NCBI GenBank assembly: GCA_019638285.1
Contig: JAHBUB010000001.1
Span: 124,001-188,000 of the forward strand
Length of the DNA stretch: 64,000 nt
From: Cyclobacteriaceae bacterium
Lineage (GTDB): Bacteria > Bacteroidota > Bacteroidia > Cytophagales > Cyclobacteriaceae
Direction of reading: 5' to 3'
How positions within the stretch are numbered: the first letter of the stretch is position 1; each line of letters starts with the position of its first letter. This document shows positions 1-10,018 of the stretch, piece by piece. Under the pieces are notes generated by a model. That model was not told where the DNA came from and did no database searches. It saw only the letters and a list, made by a program, of their open reading frames with translations. The translations under genes were made by a program, and so were the position numbers.

Positions 1-1193
1 CAGCTGAAAAACTATCTGAATGGCTTACGAAAAGTGGAGTCACAGCTACATACTATCACGCGGGGTTGACTTACCACAAGCGAAGTGAATATCAAAAAAA
101 ATGGATTGAGGGGGAGACGAGGGTGGTGGTGGCAACCAATGCTTTCGGAATGGGAATAGATAAGGCCAATGTAAGAACGGTGATTCATATGGATATACCA
201 GAAACACTTGAAGCCTACTATCAGGAGGCGGGTAGGGCTGGCCGGGATGGTAAGAAATCTTATGCTGTTGTGATTTGTCATCCTATTGATGTAAAAACAG
301 TACGTGAAAAAGTGGAGCAATCCCAACCCGAGATAGCAGTATTAAAAAAGACTTACCAGGCTTTATCTAATTACCTGCAATTGGCGGAAGGAAGCGCAAT
401 GGGTGAGAGTTTTGATTTTGACCTCATCACATTTAGCAACCGCTACGAACTAAAGCCAATAATAACTTATGCTGCTTTAAAAAAACTGGAGGAGCAAGGA
501 TTAATTCAACTTAATGAAAGCTTCTATCGTCCATCAAAGGTTCATTTCTTAGTTGAAAAAAAAAGACTGTATGAATTTCAGGTAGCCAATGATCATTTCG
601 ATCATCTGATCAAGGGCTTATTGAGGTTGTATGGGGGAGAACTGTTCTCTACCTATGTAAACATTTCAGAATCGCAAATTGGTAGGGCGGTGGGTTGGAA
701 TATGTCTGAGACTAAGATAGCGTTGGATCAATTGCATAAGATGCAATTACTGGATTATGAGCAAGCCAGTGAAATCCCACAAATCACTTTTTTAATGCCA
801 CGACAAGATGCGGATCGCCTGCCTCTTGATAAAGCCAGATTGGAAGAAAGGCGAAATCTTGCTCTTACTAAGATGGAAGCCATGATTGAGTATGTGGAGC
901 AATCTCATCGTTGTCGTACTCAGTTCATTCAATCCTACTTTGATGAAGAAACTTTTAGCACCTGTGGGGTTTGTGATGTTTGTCTCGACAAGAAGAAGAA
1001 GGAAAATCAGACAGAGATCAAGGATTATCATAACCAGATCCTTCTGCTATTAAAGCAAAGGCCAATGACCTCTGACGAACTGGAAAAGGAAGTTAATCCC
1101 AGTGATCAGGAATTATTGATTGAAGTAATAAGAGAAATGTTGGATGCCAACGAGATTAATTACGATGAGTTTTGGGTGTTGAGGATTACTTAA
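1..1193 (+). CDS. recQ: ATP-dependent DNA helicase RecQ (3' part)
   Basis: The gene enters the window from the left; its reading frame is already open at base 3. What is visible is the end of helicase domain 2, including motif VI ([10 protein letters not shown]), followed by the RQC part with the zinc-binding cysteine cluster (C-x16-C-x2-C-x2-C pattern around CGVCDVC near base 960-990) and a short winged-helix tail. RecQ unwinds DNA 3'-5' in recombination and fork repair. No HRDC domain follows, so this is a short RecQ form. The stop codon overlaps the stop of the convergent pgk. Family assignment is secure; the ATPase half lies outside the window. Confidence 0.95.
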   Translation, partial: AEKLSEWLTKSGVTATYYHAGLTYHKRSEYQKKWIEGETRVVVATNAFGMGIDKANVRTVIHMDIPETLEAYYQEAGRAGRDGKKSYAVVICHPIDVKTVREKVEQSQPEIAVLKKTYQALSNYLQLAEGSAMGESFDFDLITFSNRYELKPIITYAALKKLEEQGLIQLNESFYRPSKVHFLVEKKRLYEFQVANDHFDHLIKGLLRLYGGELFSTYVNISESQIGRAVGWNMSETKIALDQLHKMQLLDYEQASEIPQITFLMPRQDADRLPLDKARLEERRNLALTKMEAMIEYVEQSHRCRTQFIQSYFDEETFSTCGVCDVCLDKKKKENQTEIKDYHNQILLLLKQRPMTSDELEKEVNPSDQELLIEVIREMLDANEINYDEFWVLRIT

Positions 1194-2380
1194 CCCTCCA
1201 AAGCCTCTACCCCCGGTAATACTTTTCCTTCAAAATACTCTAAAAGAGCGCCTCCACCAGTAGATACATAACTGACCTTATCGTTGAGATTAAATTTAGC
1301 GATGGCAGCCGCAGAATCTCCACCTCCAATTAACGAAAACGCACCCTTTTCGGTAGCTTTTACAATTGCCATGGCTATCGTTTTGGTGCCAGTTTCAAAT
1401 TTTTCCATTTCGAATACACCCATAGGGCCATTCCATAAAATGGTTTTTGAATTGAGAATTACCTCGCTGAACACTTGGGTGGCTTGCGGTCCTATATCCA
1501 GGCCCATCCATCCTTCTTTGATGCTGCTATTGTTGGCTATTTCCGTGTTTGCATTGGCATCAAATTTATCTGCAATCACTGAGTCAATTGGAAGATGAAG
1601 TTCCACGCCCTTTACCTTGGCTTGTTGAATTAATTTTTTCGCCAAATCTAACTTGTCATCTTCTACCAGTGAGTTTCCAATTTGCCCACCGAGCGCTTTA
1701 AAGAAAGTGTAACTCATTCCACCCCCAATAATGAGATGATCTACTTTGTTAAGCAATTTTTCAATGATCAGAATTTTATCAGAAATTTTTGCGCCACCCA
1801 TAATGGCTGTGAATGGCTTGTCTGCTTTTTCAAGTACTCGTTTTGCGTTTTCAAGTTCAGCAGCCATCACAAATCCTGCACATTTTTCCTTAAAGAATTG
1901 TGCCACCATGGTGGTAGAGGCATGTGCACGATGGGCTGTACCAAACGCATCATTTACATAAATGTCACCCAACTTTGATAATTTTTCTGCAAAGCCCAAA
2001 TCACCCTTTTCTTCTTCCTTGTGAAATCGTAAATTCTCCAGCAATAAAACTTCACCTGGCTTTAGTTCCGCTGCCTTGATTTCAGCTTCCTCTCCAATGC
2101 AGTCATCTGCGAATTGAATTGGGACACCAATCAATTGTTCTGCTTTATTTAAGGTATGCTTTAATGAGAACCGATCTTCAGGTCCTTCTTTTGGTCTCCC
2201 TAAATGTGACATTAGAATACAACTTCCTCCATCATCCAAAATCTTTTTTATGGTGGGAATGGTAGCACTGATGCGATTGTCATCCGTTACTTCTAACGTC
2301 TTTTTGTCGAGCGGAACGTTGAAGTCAACACGAATAAGTGCCTTTTTTTGTGCGAAGTTGATGTCACTTACTGTTTTCAT
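1190..2380 (-). CDS. pgk: Phosphoglycerate kinase
   Basis: 396 residues, the normal length for bacterial PGK. It transfers the acyl phosphate of 1,3-bisphosphoglycerate to ADP in glycolysis. Seen: N-terminal substrate-binding RVDFNVP, the SHLGRP segment, GGAKISDKI at the start of the nucleotide domain, NGPMGVFE and the GGGDSAAA loop near the C-terminus. It is transcribed leftward and ends tail-to-tail with recQ, sharing the palindromic TTAA. No clear -7 promoter element was found directly upstream. Confidence 0.98.
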   Translation of the reverse strand: MKTVSDINFAQKKALIRVDFNVPLDKKTLEVTDDNRISATIPTIKKILDDGGSCILMSHLGRPKEGPEDRFSLKHTLNKAEQLIGVPIQFADDCIGEEAEIKAAELKPGEVLLLENLRFHKEEEKGDLGFAEKLSKLGDIYVNDAFGTAHRAHASTTMVAQFFKEKCAGFVMAAELENAKRVLEKADKPFTAIMGGAKISDKILIIEKLLNKVDHLIIGGGMSYTFFKALGGQIGNSLVEDDKLDLAKKLIQQAKVKGVELHLPIDSVIADKFDANANTEIANNSSIKEGWMGLDIGPQATQVFSEVILNSKTILWNGPMGVFEMEKFETGTKTIAMAIVKATEKGAFSLIGGGDSAAAIAKFNLNDKVSYVSTGGGALLEYFEGKVLPGVEALEG

Positions 2381-2454
2381 AGGCTAGGTCTTTGAGATTC
2401 AGGTAAAACTTTCGTGAAAATAATACTTTTAGAGGGAGTGCTGAATGCTGGACC

Positions 2455-3408
2455 TCAATTTGTGGCGGCTCTTCTGAGACGGTCGTTTATGGCTTTCCCA
2501 ATACCAGAATCTGGTACGGGCTCTGCTAAAATGATTTCAATGTCTATTTTTTGATCCAATTGTCTCAAAGACGAAAAGAGATTGCGAGCAGCCTCTTCCA
2601 GGTTTCCACTTTTGGATAAGATCAATTGATGATCGACTGATGAATCAGAGTTATTCATGAAACGAAGTATGCCCACGTTCTTTCCAATAAATTCTTTTTT
2701 GAGTTCATCAATATCACCTAAATAGAATTTTTTATTGGGTGCATAGTGGCTATCGAGTTGCCCTGGTGCGACAGGATTGGAGGAGGCTAATCTATAGGAC
2801 ACCTTTCCAATGATTTTTGAAATCTCTTCTTCACTTATTCCACCCCTGCGATAGATGATAGCGTTTTCATTTTCAAAGCCCACGATAGTGGATTCCAGGC
2901 CAATTCGGCAAGGACCTCCATCAAGAATGTATTTTATCTTATGACCCAATTGGCTGTTTACATGTGCTGCAGTGGTAGGACTTACATATCCAAAAGGATT
3001 AGCGCTCGGTGCTGCCAGCGGAAATGGCAAATCAGCCAGCAGCTTTCGAGTGAGATCGTGATTAGGGCAACGAATTCCAACCGTGCTGAGGCCAGAAGTA
3101 ACGATATCTGGAATTATTGCTTGCTTGGGAAGAACCAATGTTAAGGGACCTGGCCAAAAATGATTGGCTAGCTTCATTGCTTTTTCTGGAAAGGATGCCG
3201 CAAACTTCTGGGCTTGTTCAATAGTGGCCACATGAACAATAAGAGGGTCAAAAGTGGGTCTATCTTTGACGGCAAAGATTTGAGTAACCGCAGTGGGGTC
3301 AAGTGCATTGGCGGCCAGCCCATAGACTGTTTCCGTGGGGATGGCTACTAATTCACCACCGGAGAGAAGCTTTTTGGCTTGGGATATGTCCTTTCCTATT
3401 ATTGCCAT
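2455..3408 (-). CDS. Sua5/YwlC-type threonylcarbamoyl-AMP synthase
   Basis: 317 residues, the long Sua5-type form: an N-terminal YrdC domain (about 1-190, with PTETVYGL, KDRPTFDPLIV and the STIVG motif) and a C-terminal Sua5 domain joined by the linker containing SHYAP. It makes L-threonylcarbamoyl-AMP from threonine, bicarbonate and ATP for t6A37 modification of ANN-decoding tRNAs. The start is ATG 3408; a -7-like TAGCTTTG on the minus strand ends only 10 bases upstream, predicting a very short leader. Strong family match. Confidence 0.95.
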   Translation of the reverse strand: MAIIGKDISQAKKLLSGGELVAIPTETVYGLAANALDPTAVTQIFAVKDRPTFDPLIVHVATIEQAQKFAASFPEKAMKLANHFWPGPLTLVLPKQAIIPDIVTSGLSTVGIRCPNHDLTRKLLADLPFPLAAPSANPFGYVSPTTAAHVNSQLGHKIKYILDGGPCRIGLESTIVGFENENAIIYRRGGISEEEISKIIGKVSYRLASSNPVAPGQLDSHYAPNKKFYLGDIDELKKEFIGKNVGILRFMNNSDSSVDHQLILSKSGNLEEAARNLFSSLRQLDQKIDIEIILAEPVPDSGIGKAINDRLRRAATN

Positions 3409-3418
3409 TTTATTAATC

Positions 3419-3426
3419 CAAAGCTA
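3419..3426 (-). promoter_or_regulatory. -7 promoter element (TAGCTTTG) for the Sua5-type gene
   Basis: A perfect match to the Bacteroidota -7 consensus TAnnTTTG on the minus strand, 10 bases before ATG 3408. The nearest TTTG in the -33 sense is about 26 bp away, longer than ideal. The call rests on motif, orientation and position. Confidence 0.5.
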
Positions 3427-3461
3427 AAATCTATTTTGCTAAGATTTTAACCCAAAGTAGA

Positions 3462-3623
3462 ATGAGTAATAAAACCAGATCAATTTTAAAGGCAATTGCT
3501 GTGATAATCGTGCTATTGGCCGTTTTAATGGACCTTCATATTATCATGATACCGGCCATCGCAGTGTATAAGTTTTGGATGGTAGTGGCTGCCTTTGGTA
3601 TTATGATTATTAGTTCCAAATAG
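3462..3623 (+). CDS. Small two-helix membrane protein (53 aa), unknown
   Basis: An open frame of 53 residues starting MSNKTRSILKA and ending IISSK. It has a basic N-terminus and two hydrophobic helices (about 9-24 and 28-50) with a short polar turn between them. It is divergent from the Sua5-type gene and its last 14 bases overlap the 3' end of the convergent Nudix gene. The membrane-protein-like composition argues for a real gene. No function can be assigned and the start lacks a strong ribosome site. Confidence 0.55.
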   Translation: MSNKTRSILKAIAVIIVLLAVLMDLHIIMIPAIAVYKFWMVVAAFGIMIISSK

Positions 3624-4161
3624 CATTTAGGTGAATCAGTTTATCTTTCATACGAAGAATTGATTTCTCCTTGCTGTATTTTTCCAAAATGGAGAGGTTG
3701 ACCCACTGTATGTCGTGAGATTCATGATTAATAGACACGGGATCAGTCTCATCGGCAGCAAATAAGAACCTTACGTCATAGTGCAAATGTTCGGGAAAAT
3801 TGTCCCGTGCCGGAATCGTGTGGATGTCGATATCAAATATTGAGTCCCTGCTTAATGTGGCCCGGGTAAGCCCAGTTTCTTCCTGTAGTTCTTTGAGCGC
3901 TACGTTCATCACATTTTCATCACCATCGGCATGGCCACCGGGCTGAAGCCATTTATCAAGTTTAGCATGGTGTACCAGCAGTACTTTTGTGAAGTAGGAG
4001 TTGGCTATCCAAGCAGAGCCAGTAATATGACCTGGTAAGTGATCCCTGTGGAAACACATGGGATGCTTCAACAATGTCTTAAACTGGGTGACAAACAAAA
4101 GCTCCTCAGGATAGGAGGAGCCGTAATTCGTTAATTCTTCAATGAGTTGGTGTCGATCCAA
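3610..4161 (-). CDS. Nudix hydrolase
   Basis: 183 residues. The Nudix box is present as GHADGDE...KELQEETGL (G-x5-E-x7-[RK]E-x2-EE-x-G), with Lys in place of the usual Arg. The family hydrolyses nucleoside diphosphates linked to another group; the substrate cannot be deduced. It lies 2 bases downstream of the stop of the small secreted protein gene (4164-4514), so the two are probably cotranscribed. Its 3' end overlaps a small convergent gene. Confidence 0.9.
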   Translation of the reverse strand: MDRHQLIEELTNYGSSYPEELLFVTQFKTLLKHPMCFHRDHLPGHITGSAWIANSYFTKVLLVHHAKLDKWLQPGGHADGDENVMNVALKELQEETGLTRATLSRDSIFDIDIHTIPARDNFPEHLHYDVRFLFAADETDPVSINHESHDIQWVNLSILEKYSKEKSILRMKDKLIHLNAIWN

Positions 4162-4163
4162 AA

Positions 4164-4514
4164 CTATTGTATGATTACCGTGGCTTTGTTGAATTTACCT
4201 TCTTCTAGCTGCCCGATTTGCTCTCCACCACCTGCATTGTCCATATCATCCTTACGAGCAATCACATAATATGATTTGGGCTCAAGCTTTTTAAACTTCA
4301 CCACTCCCTTTTTATCTGTAACATCTTCAATCACCACATTGGTTTCAGCCAGATAATCAGCCTCCGTCTCATAAATTTTAACAGTTGCTCCCTCAATGGC
4401 ATTGCCCAGATCATCACGCACGGTTAGGGTAAGTGACGTATTAAAAATTTGTGCCTGACTATCAATAGCAGTCATTAGCAATAGCACGAAAGGAAGAATT
4501 AGTAATTTTTTCAT
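4164..4514 (-). CDS. Small secreted protein with carboxypeptidase-regulatory-like (beta-sandwich) domain
   Basis: 116 residues: a signal peptide (residues 1-21, ending SQA-Q) followed by one predicted beta-sandwich of the CarboxypepD_reg/CNA-B type, recognisable from VRDDLGNAIEGATVKIYE, a DKKGVVKFKKL strand and YYVIARKD. Such domains act as exported structural modules. It is the first gene of a probable two-gene unit with the Nudix hydrolase. The function beyond an exported beta domain is unknown. Confidence 0.7.
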   Translation of the reverse strand: MKKLLILPFVLLLMTAIDSQAQIFNTSLTLTVRDDLGNAIEGATVKIYETEADYLAETNVVIEDVTDKKGVVKFKKLEPKSYYVIARKDDMDNAGGGEQIGQLEEGKFNKATVIIQ

Positions 4515-4621
4515 CTTTATGGTGTTTTAGATATACTACTACATAGTTACCCAAAGGGTTTCAAAAAATAAAGCCAACGCAATATTCAATTCTAATTTTT
4601 GGAGTAGGGTTGTTTGTACAA

Positions 4622-7600
4622 TTATTTTAACAAAGCCACACCACCGCGCTTTTCCTGAACGCCCAGCTCGGGACGGAACGAGCTCACATATTTGATAACG
4701 TAGGCATAAGATCCTCCTGGGAGCGGTTGGCCTGTGTTGTTATAGGTGCCATTCCATTTGAAATATCTGTCATTGGACTGGAATACTAGCTCGCCCCATC
4801 GGTTGTAGATAAAGACTTCAAAATTATCTGTGATGAAGAATGAGAAAATTGAGAACGCCTTGTTAGAATCTAAAGAGCTAGTAGGCCTAAAGGCATTAGG
4901 TGCTACTAATTTTGGAATGCACTGACTGAGTACTTCGGTTTCATCAGGAGAGACACAGCCAAATGAATTGGTAATATCTACTCGGTACAGTCCTTCGCTG
5001 TCAGCTGTGTAAACCTGATCGGTATAACCCAGTGTCAATTCATTTTTAAACCAATTATATTGACTGAATGTACCCGGATCGAGATCCACCTGTCGGGTGG
5101 TTGGATCGTTATTGTCGGGATCGTCACAAATAATTACCCGATTGGGAAGATTGCCCACAGGGATAGGCGACTTAATCACCTGTATTTGTGTAGAGGCTGT
5201 ACACACGGACTTAGAAATTTCTACCCGGTAGGTTCCTTCCTTGGTGCGGGTAAGAGTAGCATTACTTTCATTGGAGATGACATTGCCATCTAAAAACCAG
5301 GAATAGGAAACGCCTGTAGCTACAGATGAAGCAGTCAGTGTAAAAGGCAGGTCATCATCACATACTGGTGTGGAGGTAAGGCTGGCAGTTACTGCACCCA
5401 CTACATTTACAGGCAGAACGGGTGAATCATACGAGCAACCGTTAATGCCGTTTACAACTGTGACAGAATAGTTTGCACCATTTTCTGTGGTAGCCAAAGA
5501 GATTTGTTGACCCAGAAGACTAGATTGGAAAATACCACCCCTAAACCATCGGTAGGTATAAGGGCCGCCAGGGCTGGCTGTAAGTATAACGTTTTCAGCA
5601 CAAGCATCGCTTTGGGTGAAAGTGGGAACAACATCTGAATCAATATTAACAATAATATCTTGCGTGTTTGGACATTGGCCAGCAGAGGTGGCGGTTACCG
5701 AGTAAGTAAACTGGCCTTGTCCGGGATTGATTTCAATGGTTGCTAGGTTGGCAGATCCAATAATTCCAGGCCCTGTCCAGATGTATCCTGTGGCCCCACT
5801 TGCCGTTACCGTTTTTGTAGGTGAACAAACGTCTGAAGTTAAAGCAATTGGTACAGGGGCGTTTGGTGTGACGGCAACATTATTAACAGAGAAAATACAT
5901 CCATTGTTATCTGAGATTTCAATGGTGTAGACGTCTTCCGGCAATGGGCTCATATCAAATACTGGTGTTACAGAACTTGTAGGAGCAATTACTTGAGCAC
6001 CACTTGAATTGCTTAATACCGAATAGGATAAAGGAAATGCAACTGCTGTTGTTGTTACCCTTACTGTTACCGGGGCGCAATTTGGAGCTTGTGCAAGGGC
6101 AGATGCAGTGAATGGGGCATCACTCAACCCAAATGCTTGTGAAATGGTACAGCCAGAAATTTGATCGGTAACAATGCCTGAGAATGTTCCTGCCCGTTGT
6201 CCGCCTAAAGGCCCTACTAAAGTAGGAGCGGTTTGATCAAAATCTTGCTGATTGAATCCTCCCGGACCAGTTAAGAAATAAGAATAAGGGCCACCCGTTG
6301 GGACACTGGGATTTATTTGTAAAGAGATACTTCCATCAATTGTATTACAAGCGGATGGGTTAATGCCTGTCATGGTAAATGAAGGCGAAACATTAATGGT
6401 ATATGTTTTTGAATCTATCGTAGTGCAGGTTGTAATGGGATCGGTAACCGTAACTTCGTAAGTAAACACTCCCGGTGTGGTCACATCTACGGCTTGTACC
6501 TGAGAGGTACTGGCGGGTGCCCCATTGATGGTCCATGCAAAAGTTGCCCCAGGATTGAATGCGTTCAGTGCTGGCGTATTGTTATCCTCGCAAATGGTGA
6601 TGTCTGGACCTAAATCAAGCTGGGGCCTGTTATCTACTATAATGCTTTGTGCCGCAGAGGAACAACCGTTGGCGTCCGTATTTGTTACTGATAGAAGTGT
6701 AGGTTGGTTGACAGTGAGCAATTTAGTGGTATCACCTGAGGACCAAAGATAAGTGTACCCCGGAAAATTATTTGTATTGGCATCCAGCGTAATGGCTCCA
6801 CTGCATAAAGCAGCCGCTCCCGGCAGGGTGGGTGATGGCGGAGTGGGGGCAATGCGTACGTTCTTTTGTACTACAAGATTGGGTGATCCTTCCTGCTGAA
6901 GGCAGCGGTTGGTAATGGTCATTATCACCGTGTATGATCCAGTGGCAGTATATAAGTGGGTGGTGTCAGCGGGTGCATCAAAGGGTACTCCACCCTGGCC
7001 TACGCCAAAAAACCATTGGAATTGGTCAATCGCATCAGTAGGAATTCCAGTAAATCGTGTTGGTGTTCCAAAGCAAATTCCATCAAAAGTGAAATCGGGC
7101 CCACCCGTGGCGTTGGAAATGATTTGGGTAAAGTTGGGGAGTCCCAATCTGCTATTGGTGCCGGCCGCCAATGTAAATCCGGAAAAATTAACAGGACTGT
7201 TGAGGGTCGTATCTTCCACAGCCTGAATGGTACCCAGTACATTGCTACCATTGATGGCCATGTAAATTTGTCCGTCCGGCCCGATCTGCAATGCTCCCAG
7301 TTCCTGTGCAGGTTCCGGGGTTATATTTCTTAGGTAAGGCATATCCAATGAATCGAGAAAGTATTCGTACACTGATGAAGGTGCCGGTGATCCTTTTAAT
7401 GTGGCAAAAACCTTATTGCCCCCAGGGGAGAATTCAATTCCATAAACTTGCCCATTGGGTTCTTTTAGATCTATCTTTCTATAGTTGGTAATTCTACCGG
7501 AAGAATCCACCAATGTAAAAAGTTCTACAAGGTTACTGGTACCAGGATTTGACAGGGCTACAGCTACATTGTTTCTGGCTCCCAATTTTATATATCCTTC

Positions 7601-9844
7601 ACCGGTTTGTGGATTTTGAAAAGTATGGTCGGAACCAATGCTAGAGTATACCGGATCTCCTATTCCCGCAGCAGTAATAGGATAGGACCTAAAAGTATTG
7701 TTACCATATTCATGAGCGATCAACCAATTGCCATTGGCAGTTATACGTTCAGTGCTTTTGGCAAACAATAAAATGTTTTGTTGTGTAACGGCTCCTAGAC
7801 CACCATTGGGCTTGATATCGAAGAGAGAATAACGAAGCTCATTGGCGGAAGTACCATCGATGGCTTGGGTGGTGAAAATATAATAAAGTGTTTCGTCACC
7901 AGGCACAGGCACTATGAGTGCTGCTTGTGCAGAAAGCGGATCGCCTCCAATCCCAGTAGCAATTTCCGTATGCGTTCGATCATACACCTTGTTCCCATCG
8001 GTATAGAAAATTAGTTTGCCATTGCGATCTGAAATAGTAGAAGTTCCTTCCGGGGCATCCATGGCACTGTCATCAAGCGGAGTGGGGGGATTCGGTAAGG
8101 TATTAAAATCAATACCTGCCCGATTACCAAAGTACCAGACATTGGCCCGCTGATCTTGAAGTTCATATTCTTTTACGTTCACACCTGCGTATACCGAGCA
8201 TCCGGAAACATCGGTTACTACGATATAATAATATCCTGCCGAATCGGGTGTCAGCGTAAGGCCGGTGTCTCCATTGGACCAAATGGCAGAGGCTGGAGTG
8301 CCTCCGGTAACTTTAGCCGTTACCTGAAATAACTTAGGGGATGCCGACCCTCGTGGAGGTGGAAATTCACTACGACATGCCGTTGTATCCTGTACCAACT
8401 GCAACTGCAAAGGTTGTGCGGTAATTGTTATGGGTTGTGAAGTGGTTTGGGTTTGACCTTGATAAAAGGCCGTAAGACTCACATTGAACGTATTGGCAGT
8501 TTGATAAGTATAGATGGGACTTGCTCCTCTGGCCACCCCTGCACCATCCCCAAAATTCCACACTAGGCTGTCTGCAGCCGGGGTCACCACACTAAAGAAA
8601 GCAGTTGGTGCATATTGACAAGTACCAATCGAAGTAAAGCTTACGTTAAGGGTAACATCTTCATGTGGCAAAAAGGAGGGAAACTGTGTGGCGTCAACGT
8701 TGGCTGCACCAAAAGGTATATCCGTGTAAACTACCTTACTGGCCACCGAATCTATGCTTGTGAATTTCCCTATCAAAAAAGGCCCACCTGAGGTGGCTTG
8801 ATAAAGATGATAAATTGCATTGTCAGGTGCGTATTGAATCCCATAACTTCTGAACACAGGGTTAGGCAAAATTGAAGCCAATGTGACACCCGTATTGTTA
8901 TAGTCATATTGTAACAAATCAGCATTCACTCCGGCTTCGCCATATCTTGAAATATATAAGTACTGACCGGAAGTGCTCCACTCAATATCGTAAATAGATT
9001 GAGTGCTAACGGTAGGCAAGCCGGTATTAAAAATATATCGGTCAAAAGAAAAGGCACCCGTTGTGTTATCAAAATTTAATATCAGTGCATCGGTAGAAGG
9101 CCCTTGTGGGGAAACTGCAATTTTTCCCAGAGCTGCATTGTAAGCAAAATTGGCCACGGTAAGGGTAAGCCCGACACCCGAAGTGGTAATGGTGTTGAAA
9201 GTGCCGGAATAGCCGGTGGGGTCAATTAATGTAGCTGAATAATTTTGAGAATTTACTTCATGAGTGATTAACCAAAAGTCGGTATTGTTGCTGTGGGGTA
9301 CTACAATCATTCCCTCTGATCTGTTGGGTAATCCGGGTATTGCTACGTTTTTGGATTCTACATCTCCCAACCCAGGAGAAGGAAAAACGGCATTACCGAA
9401 AAGATTCATGTCCACCACACTTCTACTGATGGTTCCTCCAGCAGTGAAGTTAGCAGTATTGGTGAAGAGGAAATATTTTCCAAGTTGGCCCGGTACAGCG
9501 GAGACAGCAGTAGGTTGATTGCCAGCACTATTTGCAGTTAACCCATTTCCATTGGGCATAATACCATGATTGGCATCATAAACATTCGCGCCATCGGAAT
9601 AAAACAAAAGATTTGCATTTCCAGGGTCTGTCGCCACTGAACTTCCGCCCGTCCCAAAAGGTGTCGCCTGATTAGCCACATTGCTTGCAGTATTATTCGA
9701 GCGATTGAAGCGAATTCCATTGGAGGAATTACCAAAATACCAATTGTTTCTGGTCAGCTCCTGAGCAGATGCGAAGGAGAAAGAACAGAATAAAAACAAA
9801 AAAAGAATTTTATTTACAGACACGCTCGGAATTCTAGAGTTCAT
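4622..9844 (-). CDS. Giant secreted surface protein with PKD/Ig-like domains and T9SS type B sorting domain
   Basis: 1740 residues. A signal peptide (1-27, ending ASA-Q) is followed by a propeller-like region (about 31-395) opening with NNWYFGNSSNGI, a PKD domain (about 402-475, WNFGDGAG), a linker, and then a second propeller-like region from about 565 that opens with NVWYFGNRAGIDF. A second PKD-like domain (about 950-1030, FQWFFGVGQGG) follows, then a chain of Ig-like repeats with paired cysteines. The C-terminus (about 1655-1740: PNAFRP, VFIYNRWGELVF, WNGTYN, PGGSYAYVIKY) is the gliding-motility-associated type B sorting domain that sends proteins through the type IX secretion system. It is divergent from a PorP/SprF-like gene, its likely secretion or anchoring partner. 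The role is probably surface adhesion; the ligand is unknown. Confidence 0.9.
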   Translation of the reverse strand: MNSRIPSVSVNKILFLFLFCSFSFASAQELTRNNWYFGNSSNGIRFNRSNNTASNVANQATPFGTGGSSVATDPGNANLLFYSDGANVYDANHGIMPNGNGLTANSAGNQPTAVSAVPGQLGKYFLFTNTANFTAGGTISRSVVDMNLFGNAVFPSPGLGDVESKNVAIPGLPNRSEGMIVVPHSNNTDFWLITHEVNSQNYSATLIDPTGYSGTFNTITTSGVGLTLTVANFAYNAALGKIAVSPQGPSTDALILNFDNTTGAFSFDRYIFNTGLPTVSTQSIYDIEWSTSGQYLYISRYGEAGVNADLLQYDYNNTGVTLASILPNPVFRSYGIQYAPDNAIYHLYQATSGGPFLIGKFTSIDSVASKVVYTDIPFGAANVDATQFPSFLPHEDVTLNVSFTSIGTCQYAPTAFFSVVTPAADSLVWNFGDGAGVARGASPIYTYQTANTFNVSLTAFYQGQTQTTSQPITITAQPLQLQLVQDTTACRSEFPPPRGSASPKLFQVTAKVTGGTPASAIWSNGDTGLTLTPDSAGYYYIVVTDVSGCSVYAGVNVKEYELQDQRANVWYFGNRAGIDFNTLPNPPTPLDDSAMDAPEGTSTISDRNGKLIFYTDGNKVYDRTHTEIATGIGGDPLSAQAALIVPVPGDETLYYIFTTQAIDGTSANELRYSLFDIKPNGGLGAVTQQNILLFAKSTERITANGNWLIAHEYGNNTFRSYPITAAGIGDPVYSSIGSDHTFQNPQTGEGYIKLGARNNVAVALSNPGTSNLVELFTLVDSSGRITNYRKIDLKEPNGQVYGIEFSPGGNKVFATLKGSPAPSSVYEYFLDSLDMPYLRNITPEPAQELGALQIGPDGQIYMAINGSNVLGTIQAVEDTTLNSPVNFSGFTLAAGTNSRLGLPNFTQIISNATGGPDFTFDGICFGTPTRFTGIPTDAIDQFQWFFGVGQGGVPFDAPADTTHLYTATGSYTVIMTITNRCLQQEGSPNLVVQKNVRIAPTPPSPTLPGAAALCSGAITLDANTNNFPGYTYLWSSGDTTKLLTVNQPTLLSVTNTDANGCSSAAQSIIVDNRPQLDLGPDITICEDNNTPALNAFNPGATFAWTINGAPASTSQVQAVDVTTPGVFTYEVTVTDPITTCTTIDSKTYTINVSPSFTMTGINPSACNTIDGSISLQINPSVPTGGPYSYFLTGPGGFNQQDFDQTAPTLVGPLGGQRAGTFSGIVTDQISGCTISQAFGLSDAPFTASALAQAPNCAPVTVRVTTTAVAFPLSYSVLSNSSGAQVIAPTSSVTPVFDMSPLPEDVYTIEISDNNGCIFSVNNVAVTPNAPVPIALTSDVCSPTKTVTASGATGYIWTGPGIIGSANLATIEINPGQGQFTYSVTATSAGQCPNTQDIIVNIDSDVVPTFTQSDACAENVILTASPGGPYTYRWFRGGIFQSSLLGQQISLATTENGANYSVTVVNGINGCSYDSPVLPVNVVGAVTASLTSTPVCDDDLPFTLTASSVATGVSYSWFLDGNVISNESNATLTRTKEGTYRVEISKSVCTASTQIQVIKSPIPVGNLPNRVIICDDPDNNDPTTRQVDLDPGTFSQYNWFKNELTLGYTDQVYTADSEGLYRVDITNSFGCVSPDETEVLSQCIPKLVAPNAFRPTSSLDSNKAFSIFSFFITDNFEVFIYNRWGELVFQSNDRYFKWNGTYNNTGQPLPGGSYAYVIKYVSSFRPELGVQEKRGGVALLK

Positions 9845-10018
9845 TATGGTGTGTTACACATTCAACCTAATCTTTCAAACTTTCTTCATAAAATTTAAAA
9901 CGCCTAACGTATGCTAAATTATACATTTTGGCTGAAAAAATCGTTAAGTAGCGTAAGCTTAACCCCCGAATGCTACTTGCATTTTTATAAATAGGGATAA
10001 ACGTTTTAATTTGCTTTA

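Noticed and set aside
6909-7491. Plus-strand frames inside the giant surface protein gene
   Set aside because: Low-complexity shadows of the minus-strand Thr/Pro/Gly-rich coding sequence.
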